Shown piece after piece: positions 12,725 to 23,602 of a stretch of DNA of 64,000 nucleotides; within the stretch, counting starts at the first letter, position 1; every line of letters starts with the position of its first letter. The notes beneath the pieces are model-generated. The model was not told the origin of the DNA. It ran no database searches and worked only from the letters and a program-made list of their open reading frames with translations. The DNA is from Mytilus galloprovincialis (lineage: Eukaryota > Mollusca > Bivalvia > Mytilida > Mytilidae), in the NCBI RefSeq assembly GCF_965363235.1, contig NC_134846.1, forward strand, positions 63,477,121 through 63,541,120, written 5' to 3'. The translations under genes were made by a program, and so were the position numbers.

Positions 12725-13062
12725 GTCCCAGGTTAGAAGTGTTGGGATCCCGCTAACATGTTTAACCCCGCCACATTATTTATGTATGTGCCTGTCCCAA
12801 ATCAGGAGCCTGTAATTCAGTGGTTGTCGTTTGTTTATGTGTTACATATTTGTTTTTCGTGCATTTATTTACATAAATAAGGCCGTTAGTTTTTTCGTTT
12901 GAATTGTTTTACATTGTCTTATTGGGGCCTTTTATAGCTGACTATGCGGTATGGGCTTTGCTTATTGTTGAAGGCCGTACGGTGACCTATAGCTGTTAAT
13001 ATCTGTGTCATTTTGGTCTTTTGTGGATAGTTGTCTCATTGGCAATCATACCACATCTTCTT
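12725..13062 (+). repeat. Dispersed mussel retroposon 3' end
   Basis: The stretch runs from CCCGCTAACATGTTTAACCC through GTGCCTGTCCCAAATCAGGA and GTTGAAGGCCGTACGGTGAC to TTGTCTCATTGGCAATCATA and CCACATCTTC. The first two blocks are shared with the UTR of the retroelement at 1-1105. The last blocks recur, shortened, at about 23460-23600, 28705-28765, 33365-33475, 34150-34285 and 34650-34775. The fixed end at ACCACATCTTCT and variable 5' ends fit target-primed 3'-end retroposition. Confidence 0.7.
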
Positions 13063-13258
13063 TTTTATATGCATTGAGCCTTTTGTATTTTATTCGTAAA
13101 GTACTGCATACTTTCTTTATCTTATTGCACAGTAATGTTGAGGAAGTTGAACCATTTTGACAGACATATTTTTTTGTTCGGATTTGTTCCGCGTTTTGAA
13201 AATTATGCGATTTTTTCACAGATTCTGACCTAGAATTTACATTTAAATTTTTTCACGA

Positions 13259-13362
13259 TCCGGTACCAGAGCTTTCACGATCGTCTCGCAATACTTGACT
13301 ACCGTTAAATATTCTTTCACGAACATTTCTCTCGTTAAACCGAATGACACCCGTGAAAAGGG
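13259..13362 (-). repeat. Right arm of the 104-bp inverted repeat pair
   Basis: It is the reverse complement of 10471-10574 with scattered substitutions and no length change. It holds three CTTTCACGA-type motifs. Immediately downstream lies the RT remnant at 13458. Confidence 0.75.
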
Positions 13363-13457
13363 TGAGACCTGTTAAATACGCATCTCTCGTCATGCGAATC
13401 CAAAATCAGAGCAAATGTCACAATGGGTAAAAGAACACGATCTGAAAAATTACAGTT

Positions 13458-13655
13458 CATGCAACGTATGCTCGTACTTGTTCACACTATAGTGACTTCA
13501 TATACAGGAGTGTGCTCCTTACGCAGAAACTGTTCCAAAAGAGTTATGTGGTGGAAAGATTTAAAATTACACACCATCATGAACTGGTTGATCTATACTT
13601 TGTGTTTGGGACTAAACTTACAAATGACATTTTTACCACGTTTCATATTGTGATT
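13458..13655 (+). pseudogene. Fragment of retroelement reverse transcriptase
   Basis: In the frame starting at 13467 the translation reads YARTCSHYSDFIYRSVLLTQ and continues with KLFQKSYVVERFKITHHHEL. This is the same RT family as 3-458, where the matching signature is FARVC. The longest Met-initiated ORF here (13423-13653) is in another frame and is a shadow. The fragment has no start and no catalytic core, and it abuts the SINE-like repeat at 13658. A second, more decayed relative is at 20195-20480. Confidence 0.6.
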
Positions 13656-13657
13656 TT

Positions 13658-13855
13658 AATAGTTATCAAAGGTATCAGGCTTATAATTTAATACGCCAAA
13701 CGTGCGTTTCGTCTACATAAGACTCATCAGTGACGACCGAATCGGGAAAGTAAAATAAGATGAATACAGTACGAAGTTGCAGAGGATGAAAATTCCGAAA
13801 GCTAAAAGGTTTTGCAACAATAAGCTACGGTAATCTATTCCTGGGGTAAAAAAAG
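13658..13855 (+). repeat. SINE-like mussel repeat, copy
   Basis: It begins AGTTATCAAAGGTATCAGG, then ATAATTTAATACGCCAAACG, CATAAGACTCATCAGTGACG, and ends in the ACGGTAATCTATTCCTGGGG block. It aligns along its full length with 14284-14480. Confidence 0.7.
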
Positions 13856-14171
13856 TATTACGATAAACTTAAATTTTTGTAAACAGTTCTTTTATAACTA
13901 TGGCCATAGCAATGATAATAAATTTGAATACAAAACTATAGACTATTGGACCGGTGTTTCTCTTCAGGAGGAATCCTGAATGTGGCGGGGTAAAAAAGAA
14001 TTGGAACAGACATCCCTTCAATTGGGGCAGTATCGTCAAAGCACAATATATAAACAATCTGGGTTGGGGGAGGGGGGAATCATCAGATGGAAATGGCTTG
14101 AATCATTAGATTATTACAAAGCCCAACTAGCATACAGACGAAAGACACAAATTATCGATATAAGAGTACTC

Positions 14172-14245
14172 AGTTACAAATACTAGTTCACAACCAATAC
14201 TAGTAACAAATACTAGTTCACAACCAATACTGGTAACAAATAATA
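14172..14245. repeat. Short tandem duplication
   Basis: The unit ACAAATACTAGTTCACAACC followed by AATACTAGTA occurs twice in a row with one substitution, then grades into an AATAAATAAATAA run that meets the next repeat. Confidence 0.75.
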
Positions 14246-14283
14246 AATAAATAATTTTCTTGAAGACAAAATTATCTATAAAT

Positions 14284-14480
14284 AGTTATCAAAGGTACCA
14301 GGATTATAATTTGATACGCCAGACGCGCGTTTTGTCTACATAAGACTCATCAGTGACGCTCAGATCAAAATAGTTGTAAAGCCAAAGAAGTACAACGTTG
14401 AAGAGCATTGAGGACCTAAATTCCAAAAAAATGTGCCAAATACGGCTATGGTAATCTATTCTTGGGAATATCAACGTATA
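14284..14480 (+). repeat. SINE-like mussel repeat, copy
   Basis: A better-preserved copy of the family at 13658: AGTTATCAAAGGTACCAGGA, GATACGCCAGACGCGCGTTT, CATAAGACTCATCAGTGACG, AAGAGCATTGAGGACC and GGTAATCTATTCTTGGG. Two same-strand copies lie 630 bp apart. I see no tRNA-type A/B boxes that I would call with confidence. Confidence 0.75.
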
Positions 14481-15348
14481 TTTTGAAATGACCCATTTAC
14501 ATGTATTACTACTAGATAAAAACAGCTTTGTATTTGATTTGTTCTTTCTAACTGTTTTGATTCAATCATTTAACTTGCTTCTGACGTACCAAGTAATAAA
14601 CCTGTTATCTTGGATGATTTTTTTTTTTTTTTTTTTTGATTTTTCCGGTTTTTGAACAGCTTTCCATAAATAATTTCATATCAACTTTGAATTTAGTACG
14701 CTTAATTTTTTTTCCCTAAATCACTGCATAACTCGTTCCGCTTTACCGCAAGATCAAATTCATATATTAATAATCATATCCTTTATTTGAAATGACATAA
14801 AAATGATATTTTCTTTGTTCAAAAGCACATACTCGGTTCGATTTAGAGATAACCTTATGAAATGAATATGGGTTCAGATATAGGCGTGGTACATCAATAA
14901 AAGAATATCTTTATCTATAAATCAGTTGGGTTTCGATACATAAAAAAAGAAGATATAAACGAAACCATATTCCATGTAAACAATGATTTTATTTGTACTT
15001 TTGGTTGTGCATTGAAAACTAGAAAGATAAAAATTAATGGCACAATAAGATTTGTGCATTATATTGTCTTATATGTATGTTATGCTAATCCCTTACTGAA
15101 CCACATTATCAATTTCAGACGATCGAAAAGAGGTGTACCGACTCAGGTTTTGATTGTCGTCTGCCTGAAATACCAAAAAGATTAATGACGTTTGCTGTCA
15201 ACAATCGAAAGACAATACTGTTAAAAGTCATTAATTTTCATTCAACATTAATTACATTGTTGAAAATTAAAATGCAATTAAAAAATTGTTACAAAGTTTT
15301 ATTAAAAACAACGAAGCAGAAAAATGATAGTCATTTATCTAAAAGTGT

Positions 15349-15549
15349 TTAATCAGCCGATCGTTTGTAAATAACGACTTTGTCAAAATCATATAATTGA
15401 TATCCTCCTATATTATTGTATATCTGGTCTAGTTTTCCGTTCTTAAAATAATTATTGGAACAAGAAAAAACGTAATCAAAACTTTCGGAAGAAACTGCCA
15501 TAATACTAAAGCCGACTATCTTTGATAACTTAAAAAAAAACAATGACAA
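15349..15549 (-). CDS. Unrecognised exon-like ORF
   Basis: The minus strand reads LSKIVGFSIMAVSSESFDYV and on to a TAA at 15349-15351 with non-repetitive, balanced composition. It is preceded by a T-run ending in AAG that could act as a splice acceptor. No partner exon or domain is recognisable, and no repeat in the window matches it. It may be a terminal exon or chance. Confidence 0.2.
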   Translation of the reverse strand: MSLFFFKLSKIVGFSIMAVSSESFDYVFSCSNNYFKNGKLDQIYNNIGGYQLYDFDKVVIYKRSAD

Positions 15550-15564
15550 ATAATATTCTTAAAA

Positions 15565-15909
15565 ATGAATAGAGACCCCTTTCAAAATAAATATTTCCAA
15601 ATGAATTTTCATGTCCGTAAAGCAATTGGTGTAAGTCCATGCGTAGCTAATTGTGGTTTGTTGTTTGTGAGTTATGTGATTGCTTCTTTGAAAACAAGTG
15701 ACAAAGTAACCAATGTTAGGCATATTTGCTGGATGGAATGTGTTCACATTAATTTAGACTTAACTAGAGAGTTTTGGCAAATAGAAATATCAAAAAGAGA
15801 ACCAGATGGTAATAGCAGGATCAAGTCAATGGCGACATTTCAATCACTATCGAATTGGAATTTTTCCGTTCACCAAAACTTGACAAGCCTTCCAATGTTT
15901 GATTGTTAA
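15565..15909 (+). CDS. Unrecognised 114-codon ORF
   Basis: The frame contains two cysteine clusters (SPCVANCG and ICWMECVH) and a charged segment REFWQIEISKREPDGNSR, with more even composition than surrounding ORFs. It overlaps nothing recognisable on the other strand and is not repeated in the window. The HICWMEC spacing is loosely reminiscent of PAN/apple-type modules, but I would not assign a family. Confidence 0.25.
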   Translation: MNRDPFQNKYFQMNFHVRKAIGVSPCVANCGLLFVSYVIASLKTSDKVTNVRHICWMECVHINLDLTREFWQIEISKREPDGNSRIKSMATFQSLSNWNFSVHQNLTSLPMFDC

Positions 15910-16589
15910 TCGTAAAATACAACACACTATCTGAAATTTATTTTTTTTGGAATATTCGGATGATGTAATCTAAATGAAGGCAATGTAAATACAGTTCAAG
16001 TATTAAATCGTTATAGATATTTGTCAGAAAATTGGCTTCAGTTTGACAAAATAACATCTTCCTAATCACAAGCTATAAACTTCAATGTTTCCATTCAATC
16101 TGTTACGAAATGGTACAAAAAGGTTAATACATGCAAAAGGAAAACTATTTTTTACCACTGAATTTATGTTGTTATGTACTAAGTAACTTACTTCAAATTT
16201 AGTATCAGGTGTTAGAGCAAAACACTTGGTTATTACAAAAATAAATCGTCTTTCACAACGGAATTTGGTGGTCCATTTATTTGTTTATTCATTTTAAAGA
16301 TTGCCATGTACCGTTGAAGTTGGGGTACTTTAGAAGTGAAAAATGTTTTGTTAATTATAATGGATACTCTCTTGTGGTCGTGGTCATGCATACATCCATG
16401 GTCCATGACTGGAAAGATTAATACATAACAACTGTATTAACAGAGAAATGAGCCAAACATTATCTGAGTACAAGTCAATTGTAAATAACAAAAAGTAAAA
16501 TCACAAAAATACTGAACCCAGAGGAAAATCTAATCGAAAAGTACATAATCACATAGCAAAATTAAGAGAAAGCACATCAAAAACGAACG

Positions 16590-16720
16590 GACAAGAACTG
16601 CCATATTCCTGACTTGGTACAGACATTTTCAAATGTAGAAAATGGTGGATTAAACCTGGTTTTATAGAGCTAAACCTCTCACTTTGATGACAGTCTCATC
16701 AAATTCCGTTATATTTACAA
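16590..16720 (-). repeat. Short dispersed repeat, inverted copy
   Basis: On the minus strand it carries TCAAAGTGAGAGGTTTAGCT and AGGTTTAATCCACCATTTTC, matching 1865-1955 and 38575-38660 (plus strand). About 100 bases, non-coding. Confidence 0.65.
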
Positions 16721-17340
16721 TGAGGCGTGAACTAAACAGACACAATAAATAAAAAATAAAAACAGTTGAAGTACAAATGTAGTTATATGTACAAATAATG
16801 AAATGTCCGAAAATAAATATTATCTGCAACTTTGTTGAAGGATTTGATACTTTTTGGAATGACAAAACCTTTGACTCAAGCGTCCCTGATGAAGATTAGT
16901 CTTGTGTAGAAGCATACTACGTCAAGTCATGCTACTGAAACGGTAAACATGATTCTGAAAAAATACAATCGATAGTTATACTGTTTGTTAGAGCCATTTT
17001 TTTGTCGAAACATAGTATAATAGGTTAAATTGTTTCTGGTTTTAGTTAATTCATATTTTTATTATCCTGCGGTCAAGTTCATCTTTTATCTAAAATATGA
17101 AGAAATAACAAACAGTCAAACCATGATTACAAAACTATAAATGCCTGTTGGAAATATCTATTTTGGGTAGGGGTTCTTTTGTAGGAAAGTAACATTTTGA
17201 TATCATATCAACTTCCTTTAACCCTCAACCATGATCAGAGGGCTTTGGATTCGAGACCTACTAACCCTTGGCTCTTCTGATAGTTAAGTCCTTTGTTACC
17301 AGTTAAAGGAAAAAATTAAAGTTACCATGTAGTACTCTAA

Positions 17341-18345
17341 AATTGAGAATGGAAATGGGGAATGTGCCAAAGAGACAACAACTCGACCATAGAACACACG
17401 ACAGCAGAAGGTCACCAATAGGTCTTCAATGCAGCAAGAAATTCCCGCACCCGGAGGCGTCCTTCAGCTGGCCCCTAAACAAATATATATACAAGTTTAG
17501 TGATAATGAACGCCATACTAAACTCCAAATTATACACAAGAAACTAAAACTAAAAATAATACAAGACTAACAAAGGCCAGAGGCTCCTGACTTGGGACAG
17601 GCGCAAAACTGCGGCGGGGTTAAACATGCTTATGAAATCTCAACCCTCCCCCTATACCTCTAGAAAATGCAGAAAAGTAAACGCATAACAATACGCACAT
17701 TAAAATTCAGTTCAAGAGAAGTCCGAGTCTGATGTCAGAAGATGTAACAAAAGAAACTAAACAAAATGACAATAATACATAAATTAACAACAGACTACTA
17801 GCAGTTAGCTGACATGCCAGCTCTATACTTCAATTAAACAGACTGAAAGATTGTGTCTTCATCATATGAATATCAGGCACAATCAACTCCCGTTAGGGGT
17901 TTAGTATCATATCATCATAACATGAATGAAAAGAACATAGCCCGTGTCATGCCAATAACTGGTTTTTAAATAAATGTGTGTAGTTCCGATGCAAAGACCC
18001 TATAAGTGACTCAATATTAAAACCAAAATATGCAATCTTTAATGACCTGTCAACAGTATCGTAACTGTATCCCTTCTTAATAAGTCTATTGATAGGTTTT
18101 GTTAGCTTCTGAGGTGAATACTGACATTTTTGTGCTTTATAAAGAATATTTCCATAAAAGATTGGATGTGAAATACATGAACGTATAAGAAGTCTGCATG
18201 TTGAGCTATATTTACGAATGATGTCCTTGTACCGATGATAAGATTAAGTAAATATTTTGACTAGTTTGTGATATCGAAAACCCTGGTGTAATAATTGTTC
18301 AGTAATACATAAATTTCGCTCGTTATAATCTAAAATGTTCCGACT
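17341..18345 (-). mobile_element. Inverted, 5'-truncated copy of the RT-bearing retroelement
   Basis: Read on the minus strand this is collinear with about 100-1105 of the first copy: RT tail, then the UTR with the AACCCCGCC and CTGACTTGGGACAGG blocks, then the CATTCTCAAT end at 17341. Homology stops at about 18345, so the copy lacks the YGVYISQLVRF part. The two copies form an inverted pair separated by about 16 kb. Substitutions are scattered and the copy is not recent. Confidence 0.75.
17965..18345 (-). pseudogene. RT tail, broken by a nonsense change
   Basis: This matches residues about 40-150 of the 3-458 frame. In the segment following YHKLVK the first copy has ACT AAA TTT TAT while this copy has ACT TAA TCT TAT, so a lysine codon has become a stop. 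Upstream the homology ends abruptly. It cannot encode the full tail. Confidence 0.65.
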
Positions 18346-18589
18346 GTTTATGATTAAAGTTCTTTTATATCAACCTATAGTGATAACCTTAACATGGAGT
18401 TCGACTAACAGACGGTATGTAAAATGAAGATTAAAAATAAAACGTTGTACGATACTGCTTGCTAAACCATCTTTTGTGTAGAAAGGGATACATAAAACAC
18501 TTGGATCTTGCAAAGCAGAGCAAGAATGGTATAAAAATGGTTTCGACATTACGTTTATGACGTCAAGTAACTCATCATAAATACCAAGA

Positions 18590-18725
18590 TAAAAAATGTG
18601 TATGCCAAATGTGTGATTCGTGTACTGAAGACTCTTCAGTGGCACTCGAATAAAGAACGAAGTTGAAGAGAATTGACGACCCAAAATTCCGAAAAGTTTT
18701 ACAAAACAAATATTGGGTTTTCTAT
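18590..18725 (+). repeat. Fragment of the SINE-like repeat
   Basis: TATGCCAAATGTGTGATTCG, then ACTCTTCAGTGGCACTCGAA and GAAGTTGAAGAGAATTGACG parallel the order of blocks in 13658-13800. It is diverged and lacks the starting AGTTATCAAAGG block. Confidence 0.5.
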
Positions 18726-18749
18726 TAATGGGATAGAATCCCATTAAGG

Positions 18750-19900
18750 TTCATCATAACAAATAGACAAAAATGGCTGTATTTCCACCTCAAAAGATAC
18801 CATGAGTACAGACTTACCATATCTTTATAGAAGCTAAATTCGTTTTGTGTTTAAGAAAGATCAAATGTCTTTTGGATTTTTAATTTAGTCCCTTAGTTAG
18901 AAATGGATTACGCATGAATTTGACGTGTTCCGTTATAAAAAATAACATATAATGTGGGGTATATGCAAATGATTTAATAACCCTATGACTCAATATACCA
19001 AGTCATAACTTGTTCAGAGGCCAAAGTAATTCGTGAATAAGTTAATGTCTTCCATCAATACCAAACAAAATAAACCTTTCTTTTAAAATAAGAACCTTTT
19101 GATATAACCTCGATACTTAATCGTGTCGTGGCTTCAGCAGAATAAAAAATACTGTTCACAATAAACTTACTAGGATTAATAAGGTGAACTGCAGACGTAC
19201 GTTTCATCAAACAATTGTTTTTAAATGTAAAACTGTAATTATTTCAAATGTTAGACTATAAAGAACTTGAAATTGACAGCATATCTAAAAAATGTAATGA
19301 TACTCCTCAACAATATTCACAATAGATTTTAGGAAAGTTTTCTCCTTCCGGAATAACCGCCATACATATCCCGTCAGTTAACTGGACACCTTTGTGTTCT
19401 TACCACCATTAAACAGTAAAAGATGGCCTTTTTGAAATATGGTGATTGGGTATATTCAACTTGCGGTGTTTATCAGATGGGGTATATTCAACTAGCGGTG
19501 GAATCTTGTAAATTCAAAATATGCACTCTATAAATTTAAAACTTTTGACTTTTCTACAATTAAAACTACTTCTCCCTACGAAAGATCGCATGCGACGTCT
19601 TGTTTAATAATTGAGCCTTTTCTACCAAATTGGAATCGTCGATAAAATTCCTCGCGTAGGTCATGACAATCTTTCTTTGTGAAGAACCACATCGATTTAA
19701 ACAACAAATACGAGATAATATCAAAAGTAGTATTTGATTGAAAATATATTTTTGATTTTAGTGGACTAATTTATCAACAGACAATCGGTATTCTAATCAG
19801 TATTAAGTGCTTATCTCTACTGTTATACTTTCAAGAACCTTCCCAAAGACAAAAAGAAAAGTCTCTTGCATGAGTAAATGCCTGTACCAAGTCCGGAATA
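18750..19900. other. No gene seen
   Basis: AT-rich sequence without exon-like ORFs. A short direct repeat (TGGGTATATTCAACTTGCGG and TGGGGTATATTCAACTAGCGG) lies near 19446-19500. Nothing else is recognisable. Confidence 0.45.
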
Positions 19901-19939
19901 TGAAATTAGTTATCAAAAGTACCAGGATTATAATTTAAT

Positions 19940-20065
19940 ACTCCGAAAGTTGTTTTTCATTCGTTTGATGTGTTTCAGCTTTATGATTTTGCCATTTGAT
20001 CATTATTGTTGGACTTTCCGATATGAAGTTTCCTTGTGAGTTCGGAATCTTTACTGTTTTACTTA
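19940..20065 (+). repeat. Dispersed repeat with ATTCGTTTGATGTGTTT core
   Basis: CATTCGTTTGATGTGTTTCA, GATTTTGCCATTTGATCA and GACTTTCCGATATGAAGTTT align with 38690-38800 (CATTCGTTTGATGTGTTTGA and so on). Preceded by a scrap of the SINE-like start (about 19910-19935). Confidence 0.6.
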
Positions 20066-20194
20066 TTGTAAAGAAAAATACGATAGTTCTGTCATCTTTT
20101 GGGTAATGAATTTGACAGCAAATGCCCTTTTAGAATACTATTCCCACTATATGTTCTTCTGTCGTGATTTTCTCCTCTATACTGACACAGGTGG

Positions 20195-20480
20195 ACGTCT
20201 TCATACTAGATCATAGGACAAACTTGATGATTTGAACTTTCCAACTTTATCTCTCAATTGCCAACAGTAAAAAATCATCTGTTCCATCGCATGAAAATTA
20301 TTTGTTTGGCTTTTATACATAGATCAGATTATAATCGTGCATGTTCACACAATAGACTTCATAAACAGGAGTGTGCTCTTATATAAACTGCTCCAACTGA
20401 GATATGAGTAGGAACGACTGAAACCCTGACACTTCACAAGTTTATAACCACAATCTCTGCTATATGGACAAATATGATGT
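20195..20480 (+). pseudogene. Decayed retroelement RT fragment
   Basis: The stretch begins with a frame reading DTGGRLHTRS, stop, DKLDDLNFP, and later holds GTGCATGTTCACACAATAGA, ACAGGAGTGTGCTCTTATAT and AAACTGCTCCAACTGAG. The latter are clearly the same sequence as 13470-13545 with small deletions and extra stops. It extends further 5' in the RT than the 13458 fragment does. Non-functional. Confidence 0.6.
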
Positions 20481-21104
20481 GTTAACTCCATAGACGCATG
20501 TTATTGTGGTCTTAGATCTTTAGATACCAGTACAGTCGATTGATATGTAATTTCAACAATTTTGTCCTGTTCTCTGTGTTGATTCACATTGCATTTATTC
20601 TTTCTTGATCCTTTTTGAGAAAATATGATCCCATTTCGTGATGTTTGTTACGTTGAATTGCATCTTGTTAATTAAATTGTGAGTTTTGAACATCGATATA
20701 CTACCTCAAACGCAAACCATACCAACAATTTCAAATTTGTATTATAGGAATATTGCTGTAAGGTAAGAAATTAACCTTTAATTAAAGAACTGGTTTAACA
20801 GCAATATTCTCATTTTTCTTTTCAAAAACTTTTTTTTTGTAATAGTTTGTTCGGTTTTAAGTTAAATATGAAGACATATATTTTATTGTATTTGTATTAA
20901 AATAGATAGAGGCAAATATCTAGGATCTAGAAGATATTCTGAGAGCAGAAAGAGTCCACTTTTTGTTGCTATGAACACCAAGTTTGATTACCTCTTGTAA
21001 ATTAATTGTTATAATTTCATATCACGTTACGCTTTCATTCTTGATATAAGATTGACTTTTGAGCTCTGATTAAGAAATTCTACATTCATATGATAGCTTA
21101 CACT

Positions 21105-21715
21105 TATTAAATGAAAAAAATGCTTAACGTCGATGCCACTACTGGTGGACGTTTCGTCCCCGAGGGTATCACCAGCCCAGTAGTCAACACTTCGGTGTTG
21201 ACATGAATATCAATAATGTGGTCATTTTTATAAATTTCCCGTTTACAAAACTTTGATTTTTTTCGAAAAACTAATGATTTTCTAATCCCAGGCATAGATT
21301 ACCTTAGCCGTATATGGCACAACTTCTTGGAATTTTGGATCCTCAATGCTCTTCAACTTTGTACTTGTTTGGCTTTATAAATATTTTGATATGCGCGTCA
21401 CTGATGAGTCTTATGTAGACCAAACGCGCATCTGGCGTACTGAATTACAATCCTGGTACCTTTGATAACTATTTACACCACTGGGTCGATGCCACTACTG
21501 GTGGACGTTTCGTCCCGAGGGTATCACCAGCCAAGTAGTCAACACGTCTGTGTTGACATTAATATAAATAATGTGGTCATTTTTATAAATTTCCTGTTTA
21601 CAAAACTTTGAATTTTTTCGAAAAACTAAGGACTTTTTTATATGAGCATCAGTGATGGGTCTTATGTAGAAGAAACAATCGTCTGGCATACTAAATTATA
21701 ATCCAGTACCTTTGA
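21105..21715 (-). repeat. Cluster of SINE-like repeat copies with a tandem duplication
   Basis: A 180-bp block (GTCGATGCCACTACTGGTGG to AAAAACTAATGATTTT, 21128-21280) is repeated at 21486-21632 with two short indels. Each copy is followed by a reversed SINE-like 3' part ending in GTACCTTTGATAACT (21461-21475 and 21706-21720). The arrangement is block, SINE, block, SINE, so a composite of about 365 bp has been duplicated in tandem. The ORFs at 21107-21295 and 21495-21689 are the shadows of this duplication. Confidence 0.7.
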
Positions 21716-21719
21716 TAAC

Positions 21720-22430
21720 TTTTTCTCTTGATCATGTTAATTCTTAACATGCAAGAGCAAAAATACATCTTAAGGGGGTAGGCCTCAGTAACCCCAAAAT
21801 TTTCCCGTCGTTTAATATTTTTTAAATTTATACCAATGAATAGGTATGCCTCAATACATGTTCTGGACAAGTTTAAACAAAATTGACCGTTTAGTTCTAT
21901 TTTTAGAATTGATTGAATATGGTCAATTTCGGCCATCATTTAAGCCAGTCCAAAATACCAATAGGTAAATATATTCATATATTTGAGAAAATGTACGGCC
22001 TAAATTATGACTGTTACTATTTGATTGTATTATGGTATCATATTCTAAAGTAAATATAACCTATAATTGGCATATGTGATATTTTTTAATGAAATGTAAG
22101 GTAGGAACTAACAGATACATGCAAAACTTTGGTAAGTCTCATTTGACACTTTTTATAAATAAATACATGTGGAAAAATATTTTGTCGTTTAATTTGCATA
22201 TAAAACTACTGGAACACTTATCAGTCATATATTTTTCATATGACAACTTTTTATAAATTTTCACCGTTTGAAATTTTACGAAAAATTTGATCGAAGTGAC
22301 CTAATGGACCCCCTAAAATAGGATTTTTTGAAGAAAATAACCAAAATTGACATCTATAAACCCTCATAGCCATAATTTATGGTATAACAGTTCAAGATGT
22401 TGCTTAACACAATGAATATATATATATGAT
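21720..22430. other. No gene seen
   Basis: AT-rich, with ORFs in several frames but no motif, splice context or repeat match. A pyrimidine-rich TATATATATA patch lies at about 22418-22428. Confidence 0.4.
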
Positions 22431-23039
22431 AATTCCGTTGTTCATTTCAAATAGTATTTATCTTCAAGATGCGGACCCCGGACGTAGAAAAAAAAGGGGG
22501 AGGGTGCCAAGAAAGAAACGTCTTGAGTGGAAGTTTGATAAAGTCTATGCATTTACCGTATAAGTTACTCCGTAAGTGAGTTTGTTTGTGACACATCCTT
22601 CTTCCACTTATGTATTAACTAAGTTACATAGGCCCAAACATAAATAGTGTAAAATTTCGTTTCATCACAATGACATTGGTTTCATTCCCCTGGACTACAA
22701 CCGCTCCGTCATATTTTTTTTACTTGTGTACACCAACAAGGACCCAATCCTTCACTTTCAAAATACTTTCTGTGTGCTAATGTGAGTAAATTGTTAGCTT
22801 TAGCTAGTATTTTGATAGTAGTTGAGATATTACCCACAAGAGCACAACCTGCAATAGGCCGATAATTGCTAGGACTTGAACAGTTTTGAATCTGAAGACT
22901 TCAGTTCAGATTTTGATCCGACTTTTCAGAGTTGCATCCATATGATGATCATAAGATTTTGGTAAGACTGCTGAATTTGTAATCCATTATATCATATTTT
23001 TCAAGTCTGCATGTCCCTTTCTGCATTATTCAAATCTGC

Positions 23040-23085
23040 AACCTGTGTGCTCAAGATGGGGCAAAAAGGGGGGGGGGGGGATAGG
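23040..23085. repeat. G-rich tract
   Basis: A run of eleven or more G bases preceded by GGGGCAAAAAGG and followed by ATAGGGAGG. It is a possible quadruplex-forming site and a likely sequencing-length ambiguity. Confidence 0.7.
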
Positions 23086-23459
23086 GAGGCTTCAATACTC
23101 AATTGATAGGTGTCGCTGTGTTCCTTTTACCCCATCCTTTTCATAAAATTTAGGTTAACAAAAATGTAAATCTTTTCATGTATTGCCTAGGTAAAATGTT
23201 ACCTTTTCCCATATTGTTTGAGTATCCTGTGATGTGTAATGTCATGAATATAGAACATGTAGAAGTGGAAAACCAAAATGAAAAAAATTGGTTGATAACA
23301 ACATGAACACCAATAAAGACAAAGTTATGAAAACTTATTTACCTTATCATATATTTCTGATAGTTTTCTCAACTTATTCACATATTTTCAGACTTGAAAA
23401 GGTGACCTATTCCAGGGGCACGTCCTATCACTTTCCCGATTGAATGGTTTTTCACTAGT

Positions 23460-23602
23460 AATTTTGGGGTCCTTTATAGCTTGTTGTTCGGTGTGAACCA
23501 AGGCTCCATGTTGAAGGCCATACATTACTATATGGTTTACTTTTTTAAATTGTTATTTCGATGGTGAGTTGTCTCAGTGGCCCTTACACCACATCTTTCT
23601 TT
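23460..23602 (+). repeat. Retroposon 3' end (CCACATCTTTC family)
   Basis: TTTTGGGGTCCTTTATAGCT, GTTGAAGGCCATACATTACT and GAGTTGTCTCAGTGGC, then ACACCACATCTTTC: a diverged, 5'-truncated copy of 12900-13062. Confidence 0.65.

Noticed and set aside
13423-13653. 76-codon Met-initiated ORF
   Set aside because: The family-like RT reading is in a different frame (starting 13467), so this ORF is a shadow.
18370-18744. 124-codon minus-strand ORF as a gene
   Set aside because: Its first half runs through a SINE-like fragment (18590-18725), and the rest has no motif or splice context.
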